Virus record (IMG/VR): IMGVR_UViG_3300005825_000057
Span: 1 to 64,000 of that record
Source of the DNA: a virus
Length of the DNA stretch: 64,000 nucleotides
Reading direction: 5' to 3' (one strand)
Under the pieces are notes generated by a model that saw only the letters and a list, made by a program, of their open reading frames with translations, had not been told where the DNA came from and searched no databases. This document shows positions 7,655 through 15,887 of the stretch, in pieces (the first letter of the stretch is position 1; every line of letters starts with the position of its first letter). The position numbers and the translations under genes are program-made.

Positions 7655-9730
7655 TTATTCATCTTCGGCTAAATCGCCACGAGCAAAGATGCCGCCAACA
7701 AAGTCAAGTACGTCTGTAGCGGAACGCTCATTATAACCGTACTGCTTAATCAATCTGGTCTTGATAGCATCAATCTTTTCTTGAATGTCTTTATCAACAA
7801 CAGTTGCACCACTCACATGGAGAGCAGACAACTTAATTGTGTCTTTAACATCCTCGAATAGTTTTGCTTCCAAAGCCTTCTTCAACTTGGCGTTGCTGTC
7901 CCACTTAAACTCTTTGCCCTTGTGGGAAAGATCGCCAATAAAGGCCGCAATTGAACGTCGGAAGTCGTCGGCCCCTTGATCTGGGATGTCGATTTTCGAT
8001 TCAATCTGACGCATCAATCTTTCGTCAGGCTTACGATCTTGACCTGTAATTTGGTCTTTGATCTTCGACTTATTGATATAAGCCATGATGTTGTCGATGT
8101 AATTTCCACACAATCTGATGATTGCGTCTTCATCTCCAACCAAAGCCTTCTGAACTTCAGATTTGAGAATATCTGTCAATTTCTTGACAGCTAAATCAAC
8201 ACACCCGATGTATCGGCCAACTTCGTCCTTGTTATTCAACAAGGAAGAACCTTCCAAGCCTTCACGGATTTCATTCAAGACCATGAACATATTGACATAT
8301 TCATGATTGTTGGCAAGACAGTTAGAAATCTTATCCTGTACATATCGCACAGAAATACCAGTTGTCATGCCTTCGTTGTCATATCGGTCACGAAGCTCTT
8401 TGACTTGTTCCTCAGTCCAACCGGGCAATAGTCTACCATCGTATAGTTCGGCCTTGGCAACCAAGTCAATCTTGCCATCTTTGTCGTCATTAAGACGAGT
8501 CAAAATGGCCCACAAAGCTGCGATTTCCAAAGTATGCGGAGCAACGTGTTGACGAACTCTTTCAGGACCATAATCCTTTTCGAGAATCTTCAATTCCTCA
8601 GACCACTTGAGGGTATAAGGCACGTCAACCTTTACAGTACGGTCACGCAACGCTTCCATATACTGGTTGGAACGCAACTTTTCATATTCTGGATTGTTGG
8701 TGTGAGCGAAGATAGCCTCATCAATTGAAACTTGGCTAAACTTCTTGGGTTTGATGTTTTGTTCTTGAGATGCACCCAACAGGTCATACAAGAATGCCTG
8801 ATCGAGTTTAAGAGCCTCGATGAACTCAATCATTCCACGATTACCAACACAGAATTCGCCGTCGAAATTAAAGCTGCGTGGGTCAGAGTCGGAACCGAAG
8901 TGACTAATACTTCTGAAGTTAATATCACCAGTCAATTCAGTCGAATCTTGGTTCTTTTCATCTTTTGGCTGGAAGGTTGCAATACCGCAACGATCTGCTT
9001 CAGAATAAACTTTGCGAACGACACGGATGTGATTTTCCAAAACTTTTTCAAGATCACCATCGTTTCTCTTGAGAAGTTCATTCATGAAAAACTTGCAGCG
9101 TGGATCAAGTTCCCCATCACATTTAAGATTATACAAATCAATCCGTCGATCTTCGTCAGTCAACTCTCGATGAATATTATTCAATTCAACTAAAAGTGGC
9201 TCACGAATTTCAGGTGGAAGCAACTTCAAGGGTTGCTCATGCATCGGGCAATCGTCTTCAGGATGTGTATAAATACCGTCTACACCCGTTGGAAGATTAA
9301 CCCAGCGGAAAGAATACCAAGCCCCTTCTTCTGTCTTAGAGTAATTCTCTAATTCTCTCTTAAATAATCGGCAGAGAGTTGATTTGGAGCTACCTACAGG
9401 ACCATGCAATAGTAAAATACGCTTCTCAGTACCATAACCCCCCGCAGCACCCCTGATGAATTTCATCAGAGCGTCCTTCGTAGGCGTCAACCCAATAATG
9501 GGATTATGGGGATTATCAAAAAACTTGTAATAGGTATAAGTCTTGCGATACTCTTCCACTTGATAGGTGCCCTTTTCAAGCACCATATCCCAAATCATTT
9601 GCCAAGCATTGCGAATTAGCTTGGGGTTTTTGCAGCACTCATCAACATATTGACCAAAACTCATTTCCGTGTGCAAAACACGGAATTTACTCCGGTCAAA
9701 ATTTCCGAGCAATTTATTCAATGCAGTCAT
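7655..9730 (-). CDS. prkA: PrkA family serine protein kinase (AAA+)
   Basis: Matches PrkA/YeaG (about 630-640 aa in bacteria; 691 aa here). The N-terminal AAA+ domain has Walker A GPVGSSKST (about residues 110-118) preceded by ILLLH, as in the family, and the C-terminal third corresponds to the PrkA kinase-like domain. In bacteria it phosphorylates Ser/Thr targets in stress and stationary-phase signalling. I chose the ATG at 9730 because GGAG lies seven bases upstream and the protein then begins MTALNKLL; an upstream in-frame extension to 9784 lacks such support. It is first in the locus, so the kinase would be made before YeaH and SpoVR, with a terminator hairpin right behind it. Confidence 0.93.
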   Translation of the reverse strand: MTALNKLLGNFDRSKFRVLHTEMSFGQYVDECCKNPKLIRNAWQMIWDMVLEKGTYQVEEYRKTYTYYKFFDNPHNPIIGLTPTKDALMKFIRGAAGGYGTEKRILLLHGPVGSSKSTLCRLFKRELENYSKTEEGAWYSFRWVNLPTGVDGIYTHPEDDCPMHEQPLKLLPPEIREPLLVELNNIHRELTDEDRRIDLYNLKCDGELDPRCKFFMNELLKRNDGDLEKVLENHIRVVRKVYSEADRCGIATFQPKDEKNQDSTELTGDINFRSISHFGSDSDPRSFNFDGEFCVGNRGMIEFIEALKLDQAFLYDLLGASQEQNIKPKKFSQVSIDEAIFAHTNNPEYEKLRSNQYMEALRDRTVKVDVPYTLKWSEELKILEKDYGPERVRQHVAPHTLEIAALWAILTRLNDDKDGKIDLVAKAELYDGRLLPGWTEEQVKELRDRYDNEGMTTGISVRYVQDKISNCLANNHEYVNMFMVLNEIREGLEGSSLLNNKDEVGRYIGCVDLAVKKLTDILKSEVQKALVGDEDAIIRLCGNYIDNIMAYINKSKIKDQITGQDRKPDERLMRQIESKIDIPDQGADDFRRSIAAFIGDLSHKGKEFKWDSNAKLKKALEAKLFEDVKDTIKLSALHVSGATVVDKDIQEKIDAIKTRLIKQYGYNERSATDVLDFVGGIFARGDLAEDE

Positions 9731-9837
9731 TGTATTTCTCCGATTCCGTTTTCGTTCGCAAAGAAGGGATTCCGAATATCCCACGCTAGAATAAATATAG
9801 CGTTAAAAAAAAGATATTCAAGTCTTGGAATAAGAAA

Positions 9838-10182
9838 TTATTTAACTTCGCCCCAATTTTTATCTTTATTCAAATCGTTAATCTTTCTGTATGGAGTAGG
9901 ACCAACGTGCGACTGTTTTTCAGCCGCCGCACGTTGGTCACGAATTCCACCAGCTTTTTCATTTTCGTGTTTGAAACGATAATCATGGCTGTTATTCCAC
10001 CGATCACTGCCAACCGGATTGTCGCCAAAATTAAAATTGCAAAAACCTAATTGTTCGGTTTTTTTCTTTGACTTGCATTTAGGACATTTGCCCTTTTTTA
10101 CATTCTCTTCTTTTTCAGCCATCAAAGACCATATGTCATATACATGCTGGCACTTCTGACATTCAAATTCATATCTTGGCAT
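9838..10182 (-). CDS. FmdB-like zinc-ribbon protein
   Basis: The start at 10182 gives MPRYEFECQKCQHVYD, the typical opening of FmdB-type regulatory zinc ribbons, with CQKC (about 8-11) and CPKC (about 34-37). The remaining 75 residues are hydrophilic and disordered-looking. GAGGAAG precedes the ATG, which overlaps the stop of the gene upstream (TAATG). Likely a small nucleic-acid-binding or adaptor protein. Confidence 0.75.
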   Translation of the reverse strand: MPRYEFECQKCQHVYDIWSLMAEKEENVKKGKCPKCKSKKKTEQLGFCNFNFGDNPVGSDRWNNSHDYRFKHENEKAGGIRDQRAAAEKQSHVGPTPYRKINDLNKDKNWGEVK

Positions 10183-10475
10183 TATTCTTCCTCTAGTTTT
10201 CGTAACCTTTTGTAAGTTTCGGAAATTCTTTCTAATTGAGTTTCTAAGTTCAAGAATTTCCACCAAAAAGACTTTTCACACATGGATATAGCTCTGGCCA
10301 AAATCTTACGATTCAATTCTCGATGCACAATGTTAATTTGTGCATTTTGAATAGCCTGTTCTTCCTCTGCTATTTTTTTATATTCTTCCGGTGTCATAAG
10401 GGACTCCGAATCGTTGAAGAAATTGTCAATATCCTCATTATTGTGTTCATTATCATCGTAGTTAAATCTTCTCAT
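10182..10475 (-). CDS. Hypothetical protein, 97 aa
   Basis: The N-terminal 30 residues are very acidic and Asn-rich; the remainder is a charged helix (about 30-97). A GAGAGG Shine-Dalgarno precedes the ATG. It overlaps the FmdB-like gene by one base. No family recognised. Confidence 0.65.
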   Translation of the reverse strand: MRRFNYDDNEHNNEDIDNFFNDSESLMTPEEYKKIAEEEQAIQNAQINIVHRELNRKILARAISMCEKSFWWKFLNLETQLERISETYKRLRKLEEE

Positions 10476-10479
10476 GTTT

Positions 10480-11097
10480 TTATCCTCTCACTGCTAGAAA
10501 TAATGGTGTGAAATCTTTCCACAATTCAGCCAATCGTATCTCGTTTGCAGTCATCTCGGAATCTTCATGCTTCCATAGAGGCGTGATTGGATGAATCTCT
10601 TTATTTATCCACGAAGATGTAACAAACTTCCCCCATCCATTTTCATATGTGATAAAAGTTTCAAAATTATTGCCTTTTGCATCAAATATAAACTCTTTTG
10701 TGTCCGAAAAATTAGGCTCTTCCATTTCTTTAAGAAATAGAGCTTTTTTCGTGGCAACCGATTCTGTGTCAAAAAGAGAAATACTTTCCAATTGCCGAAC
10801 AGCAACTATATCTGGGTCTATGACCAAAAGCGGAAAAGATAAAATATTCTTTTCTATAAAATACTTCGCATGACCTAAACGAGAATCTTCCTTTCGTAAA
10901 ACAAAAGGAACATCACACCTTTTGGGCCAATCAAATATTTGATATTTCATCAATTGACGATTACAGGCAATTGCGACTTTAGCTTCTGGGATGTTTTTAT
11001 AAAACGAATACCACGCCAAACAAGACATCCAATGATGGCAAGGCGTGTAATCACAAGTAATTAGGATACTTAGACTTTTTCCGGTATGTGTAATCAT
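10480..11097 (-). CDS. Putative nucleotide-sugar glycosyltransferase, 205 aa
   Basis: Has the look of a small GT-A-fold transferase: an N-terminal beta strand SILITCDYTPCHHW, then PLLVIDPDIVAV (about residues 90-101), where DPD sits where the metal-binding DxD motif is expected. I cannot name donor or acceptor. It is followed four bases later by the acidic 97-aa gene. Other sugar-transfer genes in the window make this reading plausible; a non-catalytic relative is possible. Confidence 0.5.
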   Translation of the reverse strand: MITHTGKSLSILITCDYTPCHHWMSCLAWYSFYKNIPEAKVAIACNRQLMKYQIFDWPKRCDVPFVLRKEDSRLGHAKYFIEKNILSFPLLVIDPDIVAVRQLESISLFDTESVATKKALFLKEMEEPNFSDTKEFIFDAKGNNFETFITYENGWGKFVTSSWINKEIHPITPLWKHEDSEMTANEIRLAELWKDFTPLFLAVRG

Positions 11098-11112
11098 ACC
11101 ATTAAAGTAGTT

Positions 11113-11304
11113 TTACTTCGACAAGTCACGAGAATAAATTTTGCCGGGAATCGTTAAACCCTTATAAGCAGCACCCATAGACATTTTGGCAGGTTTAACT
11201 ACACGAGCTAAGAGCTTTCCGGGCGTATGACCACCCCTAGAGCCAAGACCATATAATTTAACGGTCTTCTCTTTTGCTTCAAGAAATTGCTGGAAAGTTC
11301 TCAT
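11113..11304 (-). CDS. Short basic protein with F-x-x-F-L-E-A-K N-terminus, 63 aa
   Basis: Starting at the ATG at 11304 the protein begins MRTFQQFLEAKEK, almost the same as the divergent neighbour at 11356. The rest is basic and Gly-rich. The N-terminus resembles the T4 internal-protein capsid-targeting sequence, so it could be a protein packaged in the head. It is divergent from the 11356 gene, with about 50 bases between them. Confidence 0.6.
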   Translation of the reverse strand: MRTFQQFLEAKEKTVKLYGLGSRGGHTPGKLLARVVKPAKMSMGAAYKGLTIPGKIYSRDLSK

Positions 11305-11355
11305 ACCTATATTTAGGACAGTCCGCAAAATAATCTCGAAGGGATATATAATATC

Positions 11356-11625
11356 ATGAAAACATTTAGTCAATTTTTAGAAGCAAAGAAGATGGTTGCC
11401 GAATCGGAAGATGCAGGCAACGATATTATGAAAGCTGCTACCAATATAGGCCAAAAGAATCCAAAAGCCATTATTGGTGCGACCGCTGTAAAAGAATTAC
11501 CGAATGTAATGAAAGATAAGCAAGCACAAGCTCTAGTCAAACAAGACCCAAAAAATGCTGGAAAGCTAGGCCAAGTTTTAACCGGAGTTGATGCTCAAGA
11601 AATCCAAGACAATCCAACAATGTAA
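11356..11625 (+). CDS. Short protein with F-x-x-F-L-E-A-K N-terminus, 89 aa
   Basis: Begins MKTFSQFLEAKKM, paired with the divergent gene at 11304. The remainder is Ala/Lys/Gln-rich and helical with an NPKAIIGATAVK-type segment. The N-terminus is similar in spacing to T4 capsid-targeting peptides. It is followed 10 bases later by the Cys-rich membrane protein. Confidence 0.65.
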   Translation: MKTFSQFLEAKKMVAESEDAGNDIMKAATNIGQKNPKAIIGATAVKELPNVMKDKQAQALVKQDPKNAGKLGQVLTGVDAQEIQDNPTM

Positions 11626-11635
11626 GGAGATTACA

Positions 11636-11983
11636 ATGGTAAAATGCTGTTGCTTTTTAGGTTCATTTTTAGGTGCCCTGCTAGGCGTAGTTGCCAGTTG
11701 GGTTCTCTGTTTCGCTATGTTCCACCCAAATTGCTGCAATGATAACTGCTGTCACGAAGGCTGTTGCAAGCCTTGTGCCTGCTGTGCTTGTTGCGGTTGC
11801 GACTGCTGCAAAGATAAAGTTTGCAAGTGTTGCGATGATTGCAAGTGTGGAACCGATTGCAAATGCACAGCAGAAAATAAATGCTGTGATGCTTGCAAAT
11901 GCCCGATGCACTGTAACAAGTGCTGTAAAGATGGTTGCTGTGAAAAAGGATGCTGCGAAAAAGGCTGCGAAAATCACAAGTAA
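11636..11983 (+). CDS. Membrane-anchored cysteine-rich protein, 115 aa
   Basis: Starts at the ATG at 11636, which has AAGGAG upstream. An N-terminal hydrophobic segment (about residues 7-28) looks like a membrane anchor or signal peptide. The remaining 85 residues contain most of the protein's 37 Cys, largely as CC pairs with Lys, Asp and Gly between them, plus His. This composition resembles metallothionein-like or disulfide-dense secreted peptides. I recognise no family; metal binding is an inference. It ends 10 bases past the stop of the convergent HldE gene. Confidence 0.75.
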   Translation: MVKCCCFLGSFLGALLGVVASWVLCFAMFHPNCCNDNCCHEGCCKPCACCACCGCDCCKDKVCKCCDDCKCGTDCKCTAENKCCDACKCPMHCNKCCKDGCCEKGCCEKGCENHK

Positions 11984-13353
11984 CTTGATATTTTTGTAGT
12001 TGATAATTCTGGAATCATCGGAGAAACGTAGACTTTATCAACTATATCTGCTCCAACAATTAAAGCCGGATCGTACTCGGAACCTTTCACCAGTACATTC
12101 GGCTTTAATTTTTTGATAAGTTCATAAGGCGTATCTTCATCAAACGCCACAACATAATCAACACATTCTAAATTAGCCAATACGGTCATTCTATTTTCTA
12201 AAGTGTTAATTGGACGACCGGGCTTTAACCTCGCAACAGACGCATCGGTATTCACAGCCACAACTAATTTTTCTGCTTTAGATTTAGCAAACTTCAAAGT
12301 CTCTATGTGACCACGATGTAAAATATCAAAACACCCATTAGTAAAACAAAGACTGAAATCTCTAGGCAGTTCTGGAATAATAAACTTGGCTGCTTCTGGG
12401 TCATATTTTTTCAATATTTTAAGTTTAGTAATGGGCGAATTATGTTTTTCTTGTACATATAAAGCTCCCATTTCAAAAGCTAATTCTGCAATCTCGTGTG
12501 GCATAAAATCATGAGCCAATCCCATTGCTGTAAAAGCCATAAAACAATCGCCTGCTCCGATCACACTACTTGGAGAAATTTTAGTTTTAGGTTCATAAGA
12601 AAATTCTCCATCGACCGCTCCACATACCTGACCCACGACTCCATTGCCACCCTTGGTAATCATTACGATTCGACAATCACAAACATCCTCAATATAATCA
12701 ATTTGATCTGCTGTGTTGCAAGTTCCAGTCAAGTCACATGCTTCAGAATAATTTGGTTTAATTAACGTACATCCCTTCCAAAAAGATAAATCTTTTTTAG
12801 GGTCTACAATTCTATAACGACAATTATGAAAATTATTGATTAAATCGTTGGCAACTTCGGGATTAAAAAACCCTTTGTTATAATCAGAAAAAATAAGTAC
12901 ATCAAAAAACTCATTTGAGTTTTTTAATTGTGAAAAAATGGTGGGCCAAACTTCAGATGTGTCTAATTTGTAATTAGTTTCAACATCCCACCTATAAGTA
13001 GGAAAATCTTCACTGTAAAATCGTTTTTTGCGTGGAATAGGCGTAGAAATATGTTTTGAAAAACGAGTGTTAATTCCATGAGAGGAAAACACTTGATGGG
13101 CTGCTGAATCAATGCAGCTTATCAAATGCACATCTGCGTTAAAATGTGCAAATTGATAAGCTACATTTGCGGCCCCGCCCGGAAGACTATAAGAAGGAGT
13201 AGAAGTATCTGAATGCATTACAGGAATAGGAAATTCCGGTGATATTTTTTTGACGTTGACGTAATAATACTCGTCAACCATCGCATCCCCAACCACTCCA
13301 ATTTTAATCTTTTTTTGACTATTTCTTTTTAAAAACTCGGTAAAAATATTCAT
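11974..13353 (-). CDS. hldE: Bifunctional heptose-7-P kinase / heptose-1-P adenylyltransferase
   Basis: At 459 aa (E. coli HldE is 477) it has both domains. The N-terminal PfkB/ribokinase domain runs to about residue 310 and contains SLPGGAANVAYQ and the anion-hole motif GAGDCFMA (about 267-274). The C-terminal cytidylyltransferase-type domain has FTNGCFDILHRGHI (about 336-349) with the HxGH-type signature, and a late STTKIS motif (about 451-456). In Gram-negative bacteria it makes ADP-heptose for LPS core, and its product and the intermediate HBP are also innate-immune ligands. Its start overlaps the stop of the split-barrel gene (ATGA). A full-length two-domain enzyme in a phage suggests remodelling of surface sugars or heptosylation. 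Confidence 0.93.
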   Translation of the reverse strand: MNIFTEFLKRNSQKKIKIGVVGDAMVDEYYYVNVKKISPEFPIPVMHSDTSTPSYSLPGGAANVAYQFAHFNADVHLISCIDSAAHQVFSSHGINTRFSKHISTPIPRKKRFYSEDFPTYRWDVETNYKLDTSEVWPTIFSQLKNSNEFFDVLIFSDYNKGFFNPEVANDLINNFHNCRYRIVDPKKDLSFWKGCTLIKPNYSEACDLTGTCNTADQIDYIEDVCDCRIVMITKGGNGVVGQVCGAVDGEFSYEPKTKISPSSVIGAGDCFMAFTAMGLAHDFMPHEIAELAFEMGALYVQEKHNSPITKLKILKKYDPEAAKFIIPELPRDFSLCFTNGCFDILHRGHIETLKFAKSKAEKLVVAVNTDASVARLKPGRPINTLENRMTVLANLECVDYVVAFDEDTPYELIKKLKPNVLVKGSEYDPALIVGADIVDKVYVSPMIPELSTTKISSYL

Positions 13354-13907
13354 TTGTTGGCAATTTTACGATATTCATCTACATCTACTTCTCCAATTTC
13401 TCCAAACCCGCCGATGAAATAAACACTTTCTATTTCAAGGACGTAAAAATTAAAGTCGCCAAAATCAATAAAGTCCTTGGCATCTGGATGAGTTGCAAGA
13501 TAATCCTTGCGTAGTTTTTCGACACTCTTTTCATCGGTAATTTTGACAAACTTACCAGAAAGTGTAACTCTAGCACCATTAAAGACGTTTCCGGCCTTAT
13601 CAGGCTGAAACACCATGACGCTTACATTTGGATTCTTTTTGATATTATGGGTGTGTACCGCCAAATCGGAGATAAACACATAAGGTGATCCAGCATAAGT
13701 TTTGCAGCATGAAGTCTTTACCAAAGCAAATGGCATCACAGACCCATACGGCTTGGGTTGACCCTTCTTAGAATCAGAAATAGTCGAAACCATTCCTGTG
13801 TTGTGCTTCTGCATCATCTTAAATGCTTGAGAAGCATAAGATTCATCAGCTTTTTCACCGCCTGCTGCAAGCATGGTGGCACCCAATAGAACAATCGTCG
13901 AAATCAT
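13350..13907 (-). CDS. Secreted HugZ/PNPOx-like split-barrel protein
   Basis: 185 aa with an N-terminal hydrophobic segment (about residues 2-15, MISTIVLLGATMLAAGG) that looks like a signal peptide. The remainder resembles the HugZ / pyridoxamine-phosphate-oxidase-like FMN split barrel: MVSTI near 39, a PYGSVMPFA strand, the YVFISDLAVHTHNI block and the GARVTLSGKF strand. Such proteins bind FMN or haem; oxidation of haem, or a detoxification role, is an inference. Its Shine-Dalgarno lies inside the hairpin that follows ThyX. It is coupled to HldE by an ATGA overlap. Confidence 0.78.
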   Translation of the reverse strand: MISTIVLLGATMLAAGGEKADESYASQAFKMMQKHNTGMVSTISDSKKGQPKPYGSVMPFALVKTSCCKTYAGSPYVFISDLAVHTHNIKKNPNVSVMVFQPDKAGNVFNGARVTLSGKFVKITDEKSVEKLRKDYLATHPDAKDFIDFGDFNFYVLEIESVYFIGGFGEIGEVDVDEYRKIANK

Positions 13908-13910
13908 AAA

Positions 13911-13954
13911 AAAACACTCCTTTAGGAAATTGTGGTTTTCACTAAAGGAGTGTT
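13911..13954 (-). terminator. Terminator hairpin overlapping the next gene's RBS
   Basis: The perfect 12-bp arms AACACTCCTTTA and TAAAGGAGTGTT, with a short inner GTG/CAC pairing, form a hairpin after ThyX on the minus strand. A run of seven T follows and then the ATG of the split-barrel gene. The 3' arm contains AAGGAG, the only good Shine-Dalgarno for that ATG, so the same hairpin could end ThyX transcripts and hide the ribosome site on read-through RNA. Confidence 0.85.
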
Positions 13955-13966
13955 ATTTTGGAAAAA

Positions 13967-14851
13967 TTATTCTAAAACATTCAAGCCGAAACGGGCCGCT
14001 TTCTCTTTCCACTCAGCTTGTTCACGCTTGTTATCAGATTCAAGTGGTGGAGCATGAGTTTCGACATTCCAGCCAACATAACGATTAAGAGCTTCAATCT
14101 CCAATCGACTCAACTTCATAGCGCCACGATGATCGTGATAATCATTCCAAGCCTCTACAGCCCACGGAACAATGGGAGTAATTAAACTCAACATGGCGTC
14201 GGCAAATACTCTAATTTCCCATTGAGCATGAGCATCACATCTAAGGCCAAGAAAGTGAAAAAGATTATGCAAATCAATCTTCCAATACCATTCAGTATAA
14301 AGATTGACCGGCAAGATCATGCGTGACTGCTCACGGGCCACACCATTGTTCAACCCTTGTTCATAAGCCTGATACGATTTTTCACAAATGTCATGCAAAT
14401 TTGACAAGAACCCTTGTGCGTCCATGTCTTCAATTTTGCCTTCACTTCCTTGTTTGTTGGTTTTAGATTGTTGTCGGACGTTATCCATATCAGGCTTATA
14501 AAATTCGTCCTTCATAACTGAATATCGTCCACTATATTCATTGACATTGGCTGTTCTGTGACGAATCCATTGTCGTGCCACAAAGATTGGCATCTTGCAA
14601 TGAAACTTAAATTCAATCATTTCAAATGGCGTAGTGTGAACGTGCCGCATAAGATAGCGAATAAGTCCACGATCTTCATTAACTGATTTGGTGCCATCTC
14701 CATAACTAACTCTGGCTGCTTGGACGATAGCATAATCGGCTGTCTTTTGTGATTCTGGCACAAGCCGAGGCATCACGTCCACCAAAGTAACATGACCATA
14801 ATCAAGACATTTAATTGTCTTTTCGGCAATGTTATTCATAACGTCGTACAT
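13967..14851 (-). CDS. thyX: Flavin-dependent thymidylate synthase
   Basis: ThyX converts dUMP to dTMP using methylene-tetrahydrofolate and FAD. The signature RHRTANVNEYSGRY (RHRxxSxNExSxRY class, with A in place of the usual S) lies at about residues 92-105, and the C-terminal half has the usual EWYWKIDLHNLFHFLGLRCDAHAQWEIR block. At 294 aa it is longer than typical ThyX (about 220-250), with an insert near 110-140. I chose the ATG at 14851, with GGAG eight bases upstream; its first bases overlap the TGA of the gene upstream (ATGA). Confidence 0.95.
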   Translation of the reverse strand: MYDVMNNIAEKTIKCLDYGHVTLVDVMPRLVPESQKTADYAIVQAARVSYGDGTKSVNEDRGLIRYLMRHVHTTPFEMIEFKFHCKMPIFVARQWIRHRTANVNEYSGRYSVMKDEFYKPDMDNVRQQSKTNKQGSEGKIEDMDAQGFLSNLHDICEKSYQAYEQGLNNGVAREQSRMILPVNLYTEWYWKIDLHNLFHFLGLRCDAHAQWEIRVFADAMLSLITPIVPWAVEAWNDYHDHRGAMKLSRLEIEALNRYVGWNVETHAPPLESDNKREQAEWKEKAARFGLNVLE

Positions 14852-15168
14852 CAAGAAATCTCCTTGCGGTATTTTTTCCAGAAAGAAACAACGGCTTTTA
14901 TAGAAATTTTAGCTTCTCTTTTGTCAAATCCGTCTTGTTCCATTTCTTCGACGGTATGAACAGATTTCAAATTAAATTTCTCGTGACGCCGATATTCATC
15001 TCCATCAAGATACCACATCTTTGGGACAGAGTAACAAACAAAACAAATTTGATCGTGTTTTTTCTTTGTGAAAAGAAAAGGCTCTGACATACGCACGCCA
15101 ACATCTATCGGCTGATGACAAATGGGACAGACATCTTCATGTACCTTTTCTTTAGCCATGAGAGGCAT
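14851..15168 (-). CDS. Hypothetical zinc-ribbon protein, 105 aa
   Basis: CPIC (about 17-20) and CFVC (about 42-45) indicate a zinc-binding knuckle pair; a basic helical C-terminus follows. It is coupled to ThyX by an ATGA overlap. A second in-frame ATG three codons in could be the real start. No family recognised. Confidence 0.65.
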   Translation of the reverse strand: MPLMAKEKVHEDVCPICHQPIDVGVRMSEPFLFTKKKHDQICFVCYSVPKMWYLDGDEYRRHEKFNLKSVHTVEEMEQDGFDKREAKISIKAVVSFWKKYRKEIS

Positions 15169-15197
15169 TATAGATGAAAAAATACAATGGGTAAAGA

Positions 15198-15401
15198 TCA
15201 GGATTTTTTACGTTTACGTTTCTTTGGCTTTTCGTCTTCTTCATCTGAATCAGCAACTAAAAGTGTTGGGGCCGAGCGAGTAATAAACCCTTGGCCGTCT
15301 CCAAATGGACGTGCAAAAATAGCTATAGAATTTGTACCAGTACCAACCTCTTGAAGTTGTAACCAGTCTTTAAACGAAAATTTACATTGGCGGTGCTGCA
15401 C
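15198..15401 (-). CDS. Short protein with FKDWL N-terminus, 67 aa
   Basis: Best start is a GTG at 15401 with GGAGG five bases upstream, overlapping the preceding stop by 20 bases. The N-terminal CKFSFKDWLQLQE fits the recurrent F-x-x-[FW]-[LI] peptide of this phage; the middle is hydrophobic and the tail is Lys/Arg-rich after an acidic patch. Possibly a small virion or internal protein. Confidence 0.6.
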   Translation of the reverse strand: MQHRQCKFSFKDWLQLQEVGTGTNSIAIFARPFGDGQGFITRSAPTLLVADSDEEDEKPKKRKRKKS

Positions 15402-15858
15402 CGGCCCCTCCTGCGGCTGCTCCCTGTACGGCGGGACTCCAACCTGTTGTTAGAAATTGGATAAGGTCTTTTCTATTTAGGCGATACCGCTGAGTGTCAG
15501 GCATACCTTTGTTAAGTTTATTACCTTTCAAATAGCTTCTATCATTCTTTTGTGGTTTAAGGCGAATATCCGCACCATCCGGGGTCAAAGTGCCCGGAAC
15601 TACCTCCCACGCAGACAATTTATAAAGTATTTCCTTGTCTGGCTTACCCACAGAAAAATGTGAGGATACCCACGGCTGTACCGAGATCATCTTGGCAACA
15701 TCTTTCCATTCGATGCCAAATTCGTCTCCCAAGGCAGAGAAATAGTCCTGAGATTGAGGATCGGTTTGGTCTTCACCTTCACCTTTCTCAATCTTCTTTT
15801 GAGGGTCTAAATCCATTTCCTCGAAAAAATGTTTAAAGCCAGCCAATAAATACTTCAT
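15382..15858 (-). CDS. Hypothetical protein, 158 aa
   Basis: Unrecognised. The N-terminus GFKHFFEEMDLDP is helical; residues 20-40 are Asp/Glu/Gln-rich; the C-terminus is an Ala/Gly/Pro-rich low-complexity tail. Divergent from the TnsA-like nuclease, with 29 bases between the two starts that probably hold promoters for both. Confidence 0.6.
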   Translation of the reverse strand: MKYLLAGFKHFFEEMDLDPQKKIEKGEGEDQTDPQSQDYFSALGDEFGIEWKDVAKMISVQPWVSSHFSVGKPDKEILYKLSAWEVVPGTLTPDGADIRLKPQKNDRSYLKGNKLNKGMPDTQRYRLNRKDLIQFLTTGWSPAVQGAAAGGAGAAPPM

Positions 15859-15887
15859 AACTTTATATAGAAGAAATAAGGCGAATT

